A DNA stretch of 64,000 nt, taken from NCBI RefSeq assembly GCF_022410535.1, contig NZ_JAKNBL010000004.1:105494-169493 (forward strand). Direction: 5' to 3'. Under the pieces are notes generated by a model. That model had not been told where the DNA came from, ran no database searches, and saw only the letters and a list, made by a program, of their open reading frames with translations. Shown piece by piece: positions 1 to 7,927 of this stretch. The DNA comes from Pelotomaculum terephthalicicum JT. GTDB lineage: Bacteria; Bacillota; Desulfotomaculia; Desulfotomaculales; Pelotomaculaceae. Positions within the stretch are counted from its first letter, which is position 1; each line of letters opens with the position of its first letter. Position numbers and translations under genes: made by a program.

Positions 1-1
1 C

Positions 2-256
2 CACATTCAGAATCTGGGCGCCAAGTCAGTAAAGATAATGAGAAATCTACTCCAATTGGCTCCGAAACCTGATTTGCTCCTGAGTTTATTCGCGGGCACG
101 GCGCTGGGAGCAACGTTCAAAAATATGCATAACGTTATAAATGGCAGGCTGGCTGAAGAAGTCGGTCAGTTCCAAAAATATATTTCGGAATTCAGCGCCC
201 AAGAGAATAAGTTGCTGGTAAAATTTTTGATTGATGCTTTAGAAAGAACAACATAA
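2..256 (+). CDS. C-terminal end of an unrecognised protein (partial)
   Basis: The reading frame is open from the left window edge to a TAA at 254-256, so the gene begins outside the window; the first ATG (38) has no ribosome-binding site and is probably internal. The visible 84 residues contain a hydrophobic, Gly/Ala-rich stretch (LLLSLFAGTALGATF) that could be one membrane or amphipathic helix, followed by a charged helical tail. I do not recognise the family. T-rich sequence follows the stop but no convincing hairpin precedes it. Confidence 0.45.
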   Translation, partial: HIQNLGAKSVKIMRNLLQLAPKPDLLLSLFAGTALGATFKNMHNVINGRLAEEVGQFQKYISEFSAQENKLLVKFLIDALERTT

Positions 257-512
257 TTTTTTTTAAGCAGTTATTTGGTCTTTTGGGCTTTTTTTATTAT
301 TTGGGTAATATTCAAAGATTATTGGCACATTCTCGCCGAAGCTATCCTGAACGGCCTTGCCGCCGGCTCCCTGGCTCAAAAGGCGGAACGCTGGGTGTCA
401 TTGCCGACGACATTCAGGAAGAGCGTCAGGACAGGTACGTAGCGAAGAAAGGTTGCCGGTAAAGTGATGCAATGTTAAAAAAAGTCCTGCAACATGTAAG
501 GAGGTGAAATTA

Positions 513-578
513 ATGAATACGGTTAAAAAGCTGTGGGAATCAGTTAAAAAAATCTTATCCCTCAGGAAAAACAGGTAA
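513..578 (+). CDS. Possible 21-residue cationic small protein
   Basis: An ATG at 513 follows an almost perfect Shine-Dalgarno (AAGGAGGTGA at about 498-507, spacing 5). The ORF encodes 21 residues (MNTVKKLWESVKKILSLRKN plus R) ending in TAA. Trp, Leu, Ile and Val alternate with Lys/Arg as in a membrane-surface amphipathic helix. Without homologues, translation is suggested only by the strong ribosome-binding site. It could also be the start codon of a gene since destroyed, because eroded coding traces precede it. Confidence 0.3.
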   Translation: MNTVKKLWESVKKILSLRKNR

Positions 579-594
579 AACAGCACGGGAACAA

Positions 595-645
595 GGGGAC
601 AGGTTCCTTGATTCAGCAATAAAGTAAATCGAGATACCTGTCCCT
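595..645. repeat. REP-like inverted repeat, GGGACAGGT / ACCTGTCCC
   Basis: GGGACAGGT at 596-604 is exactly complementary to ACCTGTCCC at 636-644, with a 31-base loop. A related element with GGGGACA / TGTCCCC arms lies at 49682-49732. Such GGGGACA...TGTCCCC hairpins are typical intergenic REP elements mobilised by Y1 transposases; no such transposase is in the window. Confidence 0.45.
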
Positions 646-795
646 GTAATTCCCGAATTCCCTGGACAAATAAAACAAGGCTTACACCTCGAATTCGATT
701 AACAGCCTCTTTGCCCCAAAATAATATAATTCTTAAAGGAATATTATTCAATTTATAGAATTATTGAATAGAATTATCATATAGAAAGAGTTATT

Positions 796-1254
796 ATGGA
801 AATGAATAATTCTAAACTTTATAATATAATATTTCCCTTATGGACACTTATTTTTTTCCCACCATATATCTTCTTGGTATTGATAGGTAATTTAATAATC
901 GATGCGCTGGTTATCTTTTTAACAACATACTTTAATCGGATTAAGTTAAGCAGAAAAGAGTTGAAAACTATAATAATAAGAGCATGGGCTTTCGGCTTTG
1001 GGGCTGATCTAATCGGCGTGTTCCTCTTATTCCTTTTATCAACAACATTTAAATTTAATGGTTACAATGCATTTGAAAGCCTTGAAGCAGCATTTTCATT
1101 CATCGCGTCTGTCATACTTGCCGGGATGCTAATTGCGTTTTTTAATTATCGCCAATGCCGTAAATTTATGGACGGTAAAATAGCCAGGAAGGTTGGTATA
1201 GCAATGGGAATCATTACCGCGCCATGGATGTTTTTCATACCGACACATTATTGA
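796..1254 (+). CDS. Hypothetical four-helix membrane protein
   Basis: 152 residues with four likely transmembrane segments (about residues 12-33, 35-46 running into a basic loop, 62-82 and 93-115) and a last hydrophobic stretch near the C-terminus (GIAMGIITAPWMFFIP). Basic loops (NRIKLSRKELK, NYRQCRKFMDGKIARK) suggest cytoplasmic faces. It resembles small uncharacterised Firmicute membrane proteins that start with an FPLW...FPP...N.IID pattern, but I cannot name a function. The ribosome-binding site is weak (GAAAGAG). It stands alone between low-information sequence and the convergent HAD gene. Confidence 0.6.
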   Translation: MEMNNSKLYNIIFPLWTLIFFPPYIFLVLIGNLIIDALVIFLTTYFNRIKLSRKELKTIIIRAWAFGFGADLIGVFLLFLLSTTFKFNGYNAFESLEAAFSFIASVILAGMLIAFFNYRQCRKFMDGKIARKVGIAMGIITAPWMFFIPTHY

Positions 1255-1291
1255 CCGGAATCATATGATACAGTTGACCTATGCCACAAGC

Positions 1292-1765
1292 TTAGGCCCG
1301 CAAGGTGGCTATCAGACGTTTAGGGCGCAGCAGCAGATCCAGCGCGTCATTTATATCATTTACCACTATATCCGCTCTTCTCACAGCCTCCACGCTGCAA
1401 CCTTCCTTTCCAATAACGGCAATCCCCAGAACGGCCTCCTCCAGCATGTGGACATCGTTATAGCCATTGCCGACGGCTACCGTATTTTCCTTCCCCAGTT
1501 TGAGCAAATACTCTTTCTTATCTTGGTTTCCCCGGTCGGCATCCACCCGGTTGAGTTTGGTTCCCAGCTCAGCTGCCGCCTCCGCTCCCCGGCCCAAGGT
1601 ATCGGCAGTCAACAGGTGGACATCAAGTTTATCTTTTAGATTTTTAATCCGCTCTTTTACTCCGGGGATTAACTGGCCATCCACGGTCAGGGTGCCGTTT
1701 AAATCGAGCATCAGGTGATGAAGCTCCAGAACCAGGTTTCTCCCCGGAAGGGTCAACTCAATCAA
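1292..1765 (-). CDS. HAD-superfamily hydrolase, soluble P-type-ATPase-like
   Basis: 157 residues. The nucleophile motif DLNGTLTVDG (Asp21), a motif II Thr in LLTAD and the motif IV loop GNGYNDVHML are all present, so this is a cap-less (C0) haloacid-dehalogenase-type phosphatase of the group annotated as 'soluble P-type ATPase' (COG4087). Asn replaces the usual second Asp of DxDGT, which in P-type-ATPase-like members is tolerated or marks altered chemistry. The start is TTG (1763-1765), preceded by GGGAGGT at a good spacing. Its substrate is unknown. It converges with the membrane-protein gene at 796-1254. Confidence 0.75.
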   Translation of the reverse strand: MIELTLPGRNLVLELHHLMLDLNGTLTVDGQLIPGVKERIKNLKDKLDVHLLTADTLGRGAEAAAELGTKLNRVDADRGNQDKKEYLLKLGKENTVAVGNGYNDVHMLEEAVLGIAVIGKEGCSVEAVRRADIVVNDINDALDLLLRPKRLIATLRA

Positions 1766-1847
1766 TTTTCACTACCTCCCAACTTCTTGAAAAATGATGT
1801 CCCTAGTATTTTAATCCTGTTCTCTATTATCTTCAATGCGACAATTA

Positions 1848-1876
1848 TTGACATAATTTATCCTGGATAATATTTT
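1848..1876 (+). promoter_or_regulatory. Candidate sigma-A promoter for the DUF3798 importer operon
   Basis: TTGACA at 1848-1853 and TATTTT at 1871-1876 are 17 bases apart. The -35 is perfect; the -10 is imperfect. It lies about 160 bases upstream of the lipoprotein start, leaving a leader of about 150 nt in which I see no recognisable riboswitch. Confidence 0.4.
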
Positions 1877-2036
1877 TATAAATTTTATTTATTAGACTAA
1901 TATATTATTAGAATTTATAATCAGTTAGGGAATCCGAATAGCCGATAAAACAACAAATTATGCTGGAACAGGGGGCGGTAAATTCATAGCGTCAGAGACA
2001 GCGAATCAGCTGCGCGAACAAGAAGAGGAGGAAGAT

Positions 2037-3179
2037 ATGAGAAAAAATATTTTAGCTTTGGTCTTGCTTTTGCTGGCGGCAAGTGTCTTAGCAGGGTGCG
2101 GGAATCAAACAACGAATCCAGCTGCAGACTCCGCTGATTACAAAATTGGTGTCGTCACTCCAACATTGTCCACCAGTGAAGACGAGTTCAGGGCCGCCGA
2201 CATGATGGCCCAGAAGTACCCCGGCATCGTTAAGCACATCACCCTGCCGGAAAACTTTTCCACGGAGATTGAAACCGGCATCAGTCAGATCACTTCCTTG
2301 GCGGATGATCCCAAAATGAAAGCGATTATCGTGATTTCCGGGCAAGCGGGTTTACTGCCGGCCCTCCAAAAGGTGGAAGAAAAAAGACCGGATATTATTA
2401 CGATGACCGCCCCGATTTGGGATGATCCGGTGTTGATGTCAAAGTATGTAGATGTTAATCTGGACACGGACTGGGTAAAAAGAGGAGAGACTATCGCCCG
2501 CAAGGCGCACAGCATGGGGGCGAAAACGCTGATTCACTATTCTTTCCCCACCCACCTGGCCAAAGAGGCTATCGCGCAGAGAAAAGACATGATGCAGAAA
2601 ACCTGCGCTGAATTGGACGTGCAGTGGGTTGAAGTGATCACTCCCGATCCGCAAACAGGCAACGGCACCGGTCCCATGCTGCAATTCTTAAGGGAGGATA
2701 TTCCCCGTCAGATAAGCAAATACGGCACGGATACAAATATATTCGGCACAAACTGCCCGATGTATGATGTGATTATTGATGAAGCGCTGAAAGAGAAATT
2801 CCTGGTCGCGGAGCAATGCTGCCCCACCCCCACCCAGGCGTATCCCACGGTGATGGGGCTGGAGATTTCCGGTGAGGATGCCTGGAACTTCGAGAAAATA
2901 AATGATATGATCCGGGAAAAAGCCGCGGCGGCGGGGATGACCAACAGATTAGGCGGGTGGCCGATACCCGCGACTGTGTTCATACCGGAATACGCCGTCG
3001 AACTGGCCAAAAAGAAGATTGAAGATCCCAGTTTCGACTATAATGACTTGCAGCAGCTGAACCAGTTCGGCCGGGATATTTCGGGACACGGAGTAACCTT
3101 CAGCAAGTTTAAGCCTTCGGCAACCGGCACTGAACTGGCTAATTATAATGTCATGATTATGGATTCGATCCTGTACTGA
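2037..3179 (+). CDS. DUF3798 substrate-binding lipoprotein of an ABC importer
   Basis: 380 residues. A lipoprotein signal peptide ends in the lipobox VLAGC (Cys20), so the mature protein is membrane-anchored on the outer face. The body (YKIGVVTPTLSTSEDEFRAA..., ITLPENF, QAGLLPALQKV, TNCPMYDVIIDEAL) matches the DUF3798 family, which has the periplasmic-binding-protein type I fold seen in sugar and nucleoside importers. A strong AGGAGG precedes the ATG. It heads an apparent four-gene operon with an RbsA-like ATPase and two permeases. The ligand is unknown; a small polar solute such as a nucleoside or sugar acid is only a guess from the importer class. Confidence 0.8.
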   Translation: MRKNILALVLLLLAASVLAGCGNQTTNPAADSADYKIGVVTPTLSTSEDEFRAADMMAQKYPGIVKHITLPENFSTEIETGISQITSLADDPKMKAIIVISGQAGLLPALQKVEEKRPDIITMTAPIWDDPVLMSKYVDVNLDTDWVKRGETIARKAHSMGAKTLIHYSFPTHLAKEAIAQRKDMMQKTCAELDVQWVEVITPDPQTGNGTGPMLQFLREDIPRQISKYGTDTNIFGTNCPMYDVIIDEALKEKFLVAEQCCPTPTQAYPTVMGLEISGEDAWNFEKINDMIREKAAAAGMTNRLGGWPIPATVFIPEYAVELAKKKIEDPSFDYNDLQQLNQFGRDISGHGVTFSKFKPSATGTELANYNVMIMDSILY

Positions 3180-3210
3180 AGCGAAACGGCAAATTCAATA
3201 AAACAAAAGC

Positions 3211-3244
3211 GGCTGTCTATATTTATTGGACAGCCTGTCTTTTA
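3211..3244 (+). terminator. Hairpin between binding-protein and ATPase genes (attenuator)
   Basis: GGCTGTC (3211-3217) pairs exactly with GACAGCC (3229-3235) across an 11-base loop and is followed by TGTCTTTTATTT. It sits 30 bases after the lipoprotein stop. In importer operons such a leaky terminator or mRNA-stabilising hairpin commonly lets the binding protein be made in excess over the membrane components. Confidence 0.6.
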
Positions 3245-3310
3245 TTTATCGCTATATCTCAGCTGAAATCTTAGCATGGATATCTGGGAAAAAACATACG
3301 GTATATATTT

Positions 3311-4897
3311 ATGGATAATATTTTGGAAATTAAAAATTTGAGCAAAAGATATAACGGGATCCCCGCTTTAACAAATATCAGCCTGTCGGTAAAAGCAGGT
3401 GAAATACACGGTATTGTTGGAGCCAACGGTTCAGGTAAAAGCACCTTGCTGAATATTTTGTCCGGCAGCCCGCTCATCCGGGAGACCGGGGGCTACCACG
3501 GGGAAATATCTTTCGCAGGAAACAGGGTCAACCTTAAAAACTGCGCCGAGGCAATCCGGATGGGCATCGGCATGGTTCATCAAGAATTCGCCTTGCTCCC
3601 CGATTTGACTATCGCTGAAAATATTAAGCTGAGCCGGGAACACACCCATAAATTCACCGACCGGCTGTTTGGTCCGAAATATTCATTTATAGACAGAAAG
3701 AGAAATGATGAAAGCGCGGCCCGGATCTTGCAAAAACTCCGTCTGCATCTTGATGTAGACGTTAAAATCATCAATCTTTCAACAAACACTAGGCAATTCG
3801 TGGAGATCGCCAGAGTAATAGACCGCACAGACTTGAAACTGCTGCTGTTAGATGAGCCCACTGCCGTTCTCAGCAGAGACGACGGCTTAAATTTAATTGC
3901 GGTCTTTAGGGAAATGGCCCAAAACGGGTTGGGGATCTTATTCATTTCGCACCGGCTGGAGGAAATGCAGCAGATATGTGACCGGGTAACCGTTTTCCGG
4001 GATGGGGCAATCGTCTCCAGCTATGAGCAAGGGGAAATATCCATAAAAAATCTGGCCAGGGATATGATCGGCCACACGGTGCATAAAGCGACAGCACCCA
4101 AAAGAGAGATAAAGGCCCGGCCGGCTATTAGTTTTCAGCAGTTCTCCGTGAAAATGCCGGGTGAAGAAATTAACGGCCTGGATCTGACTGTTTTTGAAGG
4201 TGAAATATTGGGGCTGACCAGTCTTTCCGGACACGGCAAACTGGCTTTGGGATATGGCGTCATGGGCATGTACCCCACAGGCGGCGAGGTTATTTATGAA
4301 AATAAGAAAATAGACCGGATGGACGCTAAGGCAAATATCCTCAACGGCATATACGTATTGCCGGATGACCGGCAGGCCCTGGGCATGCTTCCGGAACATT
4401 CGCTGGCGGATAATATTATTTTTACGGGAAACCAGATAAAAAATTTGTTTTCAATTAATTTTGGCCGGCCGTTTTCAGGCTTTATTGACCGGAAAAAGGC
4501 CGACGCTCACGTCCATCAACTGGTGCGGAACTTTGAAATCAAATGCGCTTCGCTCAAACAAAAGAGTAAAGAATTAAGCGGGGGGAATCAGCAAAAGGTT
4601 TGTATCGCCAGAGCCCTGACCCTGAATCCCAAATTGTTGATTGTGGCGGAGCCCACCAGAGGGATTGACATATCGGCCAAAGAAAAAATACTGCAGATGC
4701 TGCTGGACATCAACCGGAAAAATCATACCACCATCGTGATTGCATCCAGTGAATTGGACGAATTAAAAAGAGTATGCGACCGGATCGCCGTGATGGTGGA
4801 CGGGAAAATTTTTAAAATATTATTGCCTGATGCATCCGAAACAGAGTTTGGACTGGCGTTGGCCGGTGAAGAAGGAACAAAAAATGAAGAATTTTAG
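3311..4897 (+). CDS. ABC transporter ATPase, tandem-domain RbsA/carbohydrate type
   Basis: 528 residues with two nucleotide-binding domains. Domain 1 has a clean Walker A (GANGSGKST, about residues 36-44) and Walker B LLLLDEPT; its signature is degenerate (LSTNTRQFVEIARV), as usual in RbsA-type proteins. Domain 2 has a weak Walker A (TSLSGHGK), but a perfect signature (LSGGNQQKVCIARAL) and LIVAEPTRGID. This pattern is that of the carbohydrate/nucleoside importer class. It energises uptake of whatever the DUF3798 lipoprotein binds. The following permease start overlaps its 3' end by 14 bases, suggesting translational coupling. Confidence 0.85.
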   Translation: MDNILEIKNLSKRYNGIPALTNISLSVKAGEIHGIVGANGSGKSTLLNILSGSPLIRETGGYHGEISFAGNRVNLKNCAEAIRMGIGMVHQEFALLPDLTIAENIKLSREHTHKFTDRLFGPKYSFIDRKRNDESAARILQKLRLHLDVDVKIINLSTNTRQFVEIARVIDRTDLKLLLLDEPTAVLSRDDGLNLIAVFREMAQNGLGILFISHRLEEMQQICDRVTVFRDGAIVSSYEQGEISIKNLARDMIGHTVHKATAPKREIKARPAISFQQFSVKMPGEEINGLDLTVFEGEILGLTSLSGHGKLALGYGVMGMYPTGGEVIYENKKIDRMDAKANILNGIYVLPDDRQALGMLPEHSLADNIIFTGNQIKNLFSINFGRPFSGFIDRKKADAHVHQLVRNFEIKCASLKQKSKELSGGNQQKVCIARALTLNPKLLIVAEPTRGIDISAKEKILQMLLDINRKNHTTIVIASSELDELKRVCDRIAVMVDGKIFKILLPDASETEFGLALAGEEGTKNEEF

Positions 4898-5915
4898 CAT
4901 AAAGCCTCCGCAGGTTATTATACTTATTTTTTTAATTGTCTTAATTGGCCTGGCCTATGTTTTACAGATGGATTTAATAGTATTATTCAACGAATCTTTG
5001 ATCAAGCTGGTGATGAACGGGGTACTGGTGCTGTCGCTGATACCCATGCTTAACGCGGGCGCGGGCATGAATTTCGGCCTTCCCGTGGGCATAACCGGCG
5101 GCCTGGTCGGTCTGTGCATTGCCGTAAATTTCAGGCTGACAGGGTTTTCCGGTTTTTTCATGTCATTATTATTGAGCGTGCCGATTTGCGGCATGCTCGG
5201 CTGGCTCTACGGGCTAATCCTGAACAGGGTCAAAGGGCGGGAGGAAATTGCCGGTACTTTTATCGGTTTTTCTGTTATTCCTTTGATGAACTATTTTTGG
5301 ACACTGGCTCCTTTTCAAAACAGACAAATGCTTTATCCTATCGGGGGTCAGGGTTTGAGGCCCAAAATCAGCCTGGAGCCTTATTTTTATAATGTTCTTG
5401 ATCAATTTTGCTTGATCAAAATAGGCGGCATAGAAATTCCCCTGGGCTTGCTGGCCTTTTACGGCCTGATCTGTCTTTTCTTATATTTGTTTTTCCGGTC
5501 AAAGGTTGGCCGGGCAATCATTGCCACGGGAGAAAATGAGGCGTTTTCCAAATTGTCCGGCATTGACATAGCCGGAATTCGTCTTATCGCCGTAATTCTC
5601 TCCACCATTCTTGCCGGCATTGGTATTTGTGTGTATTCTCAAAGCTACGGCTTTATTCAGCTTTACGATGAGCCCTTATCCATGTACTTTCCAGCCATTT
5701 CGGCAGTCTTAATCGGCGGAAGCACAGGCAGAAGGACCTACATATTTGAAGCGGTGCTGGGCGCCTATTTGCTGCAGACCATCTATCTCCTTACCGTACC
5801 CATCGCCAATCAAATATTAATTCCTGAAGTAACGGAAATTTTAAGGACTTTGATTACCTACAGCATTATTTTATATGCCTTGCTATACAGAGACAAACGG
5901 GGGATCGTTCATTGA
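4884..5915 (+). CDS. ABC importer permease, BPD_transp_2 type (first of two)
   Basis: About 343 residues with 8-10 hydrophobic segments and the family's cytoplasmic coupling region (NRVKGREEIAGTFIGFSVIPL; RSKVGRAIIATGENEAFSKLSGIDI). The frame is open from 4830, but the ATG at 4884 follows GAAGAAGG and begins a sensible N-terminus before the first helix, so I use it. It belongs to the branched-chain/sugar permease superfamily and should pair with the next permease. The two permeases share the N-[HR]-V-K-G-[KR]-E loop, so they arose by duplication. Confidence 0.82.
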   Translation: MKNFSIKPPQVIILIFLIVLIGLAYVLQMDLIVLFNESLIKLVMNGVLVLSLIPMLNAGAGMNFGLPVGITGGLVGLCIAVNFRLTGFSGFFMSLLLSVPICGMLGWLYGLILNRVKGREEIAGTFIGFSVIPLMNYFWTLAPFQNRQMLYPIGGQGLRPKISLEPYFYNVLDQFCLIKIGGIEIPLGLLAFYGLICLFLYLFFRSKVGRAIIATGENEAFSKLSGIDIAGIRLIAVILSTILAGIGICVYSQSYGFIQLYDEPLSMYFPAISAVLIGGSTGRRTYIFEAVLGAYLLQTIYLLTVPIANQILIPEVTEILRTLITYSIILYALLYRDKRGIVH

Positions 5916-6967
5916 GGCTCAGGCAGCGGGCGGAACAATTATTTAATATTGAGCATATTGTGCCGGTAGTGTTTTTGTTCTTGTCTTTTTTTGCCTGGCA
6001 GGTTTCCGGCCTTACCGGCACTTTTGTATTTAATCAGGTATTAACCAGGTTCATCAGAGACGGGATCCTGGTCTTATCGTTAATTATTCCGGTAGTTGCC
6101 GGCATGGGGCTGAATTTTGCCATTATTGTGGGCGCCATGTCCGCGCAAGCGGCTTTATTGTTTGTGATCAGCTGTCAGGTTGCCGGTTTGGGAGGGATAT
6201 TATCAGTAATCTTCCTTAGCATAGCGCTCTCCGTGGTCTTAGGTTTTGCCATCGGCCACGTCTTAAACCGGGTGAAAGGGAAAGAGATGATTGTCACCAT
6301 AATAATCGGCTTTTTGGCGAACAGCGTTTATCAGCTGGTTTTTTTAGCAGGCTTCGGCACTATTATTCCGGTGGCAAATAAAGAGATTATTCTTTCCAGA
6401 GGCATAGGGGTGAGAAATGCCGTGGATCTGAGCATGTATCGCAACACCATTGATAAATTCTGGCTTTTAAAGATAGAAGGATTAGAGATCCCCTTATTTA
6501 TGATCCTGGTGGTCCTCCTGTTTGGGGGGATGATCTATTACCTGCTGCATACCCGTTTTGGCCGGGAGGTGAAAGCGGCGGGTTCCGGCAGTGAAAAAGC
6601 GGAAGTTGCCGGCATAAATGTTAATTTACTTAGAATCAAGGTAATCATCCTGTCCATGGTGCTGGCCGCGCTTGGACAGTTGGTATATTTGCAGAATATC
6701 GGCATGTTTGATGTTTACACGGCGCATATGAACGCGGATGTTTTTTCTTGCGCCGCTCTTTTGGCCGGCGGCGCAAGTATCAAAAGCGCCAAAATTCGAC
6801 ATGCGCTAATAGGGATTTTTCTTTTTCATACCCTGTTTATTGTTTCACCTCAGGCCGGTCAGAATTTATTCCACAATGCCGCTTTGGGGGAATATTTTCG
6901 AAGCTTCGTGGCCTATGGAACAATTGCCTTTGCTTTGATTATTAATGTTAAGCGCGAGAATATGTAA
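5912..6967 (+). CDS. ABC importer permease, BPD_transp_2 type (second of two)
   Basis: 351 residues. Start TTG at 5912 overlaps the upstream TGA (ATTGA arrangement) and is preceded by GGGGGA. It has 8-10 membrane helices with the coupling loop NRVKGKEMIVTIIIGFLANSVYQ and the distal motif HTRFGREVKAAGSGSEKAEVAGINV. It is similar in length and pattern to the preceding permease, which fits a heterodimeric channel. It is the last gene of the importer operon; a convergent terminator follows. Confidence 0.82.
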   Translation: MRLRQRAEQLFNIEHIVPVVFLFLSFFAWQVSGLTGTFVFNQVLTRFIRDGILVLSLIIPVVAGMGLNFAIIVGAMSAQAALLFVISCQVAGLGGILSVIFLSIALSVVLGFAIGHVLNRVKGKEMIVTIIIGFLANSVYQLVFLAGFGTIIPVANKEIILSRGIGVRNAVDLSMYRNTIDKFWLLKIEGLEIPLFMILVVLLFGGMIYYLLHTRFGREVKAAGSGSEKAEVAGINVNLLRIKVIILSMVLAALGQLVYLQNIGMFDVYTAHMNADVFSCAALLAGGASIKSAKIRHALIGIFLFHTLFIVSPQAGQNLFHNAALGEYFRSFVAYGTIAFALIINVKRENM

Positions 6968-6969
6968 AC

Positions 6970-7033
6970 GGTAAGCCGGAGGTTAATACGGTTTATGTCA
7001 AACGCCTCAAGCTTAAACCGGCCTTACCTTTTG
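6970..7033. terminator. Convergent terminator between importer operon and ppiB
   Basis: GGTAAGCCGG at 6970-6979 pairs, with a one-base bulge, with CCGGCCTTACC at 7018-7028, followed on the plus strand by TTTTGCTC. It lies between two convergent genes. Confidence 0.45.
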
Positions 7034-7043
7034 CTCAAGCGGC

Positions 7044-7478
7044 TTATTCTTCCCAAGCCTTTACTTCCTTCATTTTATCTCCTTGCTTTATCTCATCCAC
7101 ATATTCCATTCCTTCTATAACCTTGCCGAATACCGTATGCACTCCGTCAAGGTGCGGGAAAGCGTCATAACAGATGAAAAACTGGCTTCCACCTGTATCT
7201 TTTCCGGCGTGAGCCATCGACAGCGCCCCTCTAAGGTGTTTATTGGGGTTTCCCGCAGTTTCACATTTGATCGTGTAACCAGGTCCACCCGTGCCATTAC
7301 CATGGGGGCATCCTCCCTGCGCTACAAAACCTGGAATGACTCGATGGAAATTTAAACCATTATAAAATCCTGTATTGGCCAGCTTTTCGAAGTTCTCCAC
7401 CGTTCCGGGCGCGTTTTTTTCAAAGAAATCAATGACTATTTTCCTGCCATTTTCCAATTCAATGCTGCCTTTTTTCAC
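7044..7478 (-). CDS. ppiB: Peptidyl-prolyl cis-trans isomerase (cyclophilin)
   Basis: 144 residues, a minimal cytoplasmic single-domain cyclophilin without signal peptide. Active-site signatures are intact: [14 protein letters not shown] (catalytic Arg), GSQFFIC (Phe/Gln of the substrate pocket) and [12 protein letters not shown]. It catalyses proline isomerisation in protein folding. The start is GTG (7476-7478) with GAGGAGG nine bases upstream. It is monocistronic, transcribed toward the importer operon. Confidence 0.93.
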   Translation of the reverse strand: MKKGSIELENGRKIVIDFFEKNAPGTVENFEKLANTGFYNGLNFHRVIPGFVAQGGCPHGNGTGGPGYTIKCETAGNPNKHLRGALSMAHAGKDTGGSQFFICYDAFPHLDGVHTVFGKVIEGMEYVDEIKQGDKMKEVKAWEE

Positions 7479-7699
7479 TTATCGCATCCTCCTCAGTTTT
7501 GTTCCAATAAATGCATTTTACTAAACTAAGTGGGATTTAGCAAATTTCCGTTCAGCTCAACTTTCGGTCATTGGTCGGAAACTCCTGCCATGCCGGTCGT
7601 CGGCACAAGAAAAATATAAGGGCAGTCAGTCGCTGCCCGGCAATTGCTTTTTTCTAAAATATAATTCTTCTTTACCCTAATTTCAGGTACTTTGTGACA
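7479..7699. other. Non-coding gap upstream of ppiB
   Basis: Apart from the ppiB ribosome-binding site, this holds the presumed ppiB promoter region and AT-rich sequence. If the neighbouring TnpB-family element has a guide-bearing right-end RNA, its 3' end would run into this stretch (near 7685-7705). No ORF is convincing. Confidence 0.35.
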
Positions 7700-7927
7700 C
7701 TCTATGCGCCGGGGATTAAATCCCGGCGGTTTCTTCGGGCACCCGTGCGTAGTCGCTGCTCGCAGTAATTGAAGCGTGGCCTCTACCGCGTTGAGAGCGT
7801 AGTGGGCGACGGATAACGCCAGGCGGTGCCAAGCCCGTTCCTGCTCCTATTTTGGATTTACAGCTCATGGGGGGCAGGAACACCCTTGCCTTTCGGACTT
7901 TAGGGCTTTGTTCGTGTATGTCTCCGC
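7700..7927 (-). ncRNA. Candidate omega-RNA / right-end RNA of the TnpB-family element
   Basis: TnpB genes usually carry, at and beyond their 3' end on the same strand, a structured RNA whose last hairpin marks the transposon right end and whose 3' tail is the guide. Here the 228 bases after the tnpB-like stop are G/C-rich and non-coding. On the minus strand they contain several short complementary runs (for example GGAGCAGGAACGGGC with the upstream GTTCCTGCCCC) and end in a compact CCGGGATTTAATCCCCGG-type hairpin at about 7709-7727. This is the shape expected for such an RNA. The position of any guide (starting near 7706 and running to lower coordinates) is inference. Confidence 0.4.

Larger units (their letters stand above)
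257..795. other. Gene-poor stretch with eroded coding traces
   Basis: No full gene is supported. At about 318-443 there are codon-like fragments in two frames that would join by a frameshift (reading roughly AEAILNGLAAGSLAQK, then GTLGVIADDIQEERQDRY to a stop near 461), which suggests the remnant of a decayed gene of unknown identity. A tiny ORF (513-578) and an inverted repeat (596-644) lie to its right. A longer minus-strand ORF here has a Phe/Leu-rich, unstructured composition and is not credible. Confidence 0.3.

Noticed and set aside
398..751. 117-residue minus-strand ORF
   Set aside because: Phe/Leu-rich, no ribosome-binding site, spans the REP repeat and overlaps nothing conserved.
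4830..4883. Upstream start for the first DUF3798-system permease
   Set aside because: The extra 18 residues are hydrophilic and lie inside the ATPase gene; the ATG at 4884 has the ribosome-binding site.
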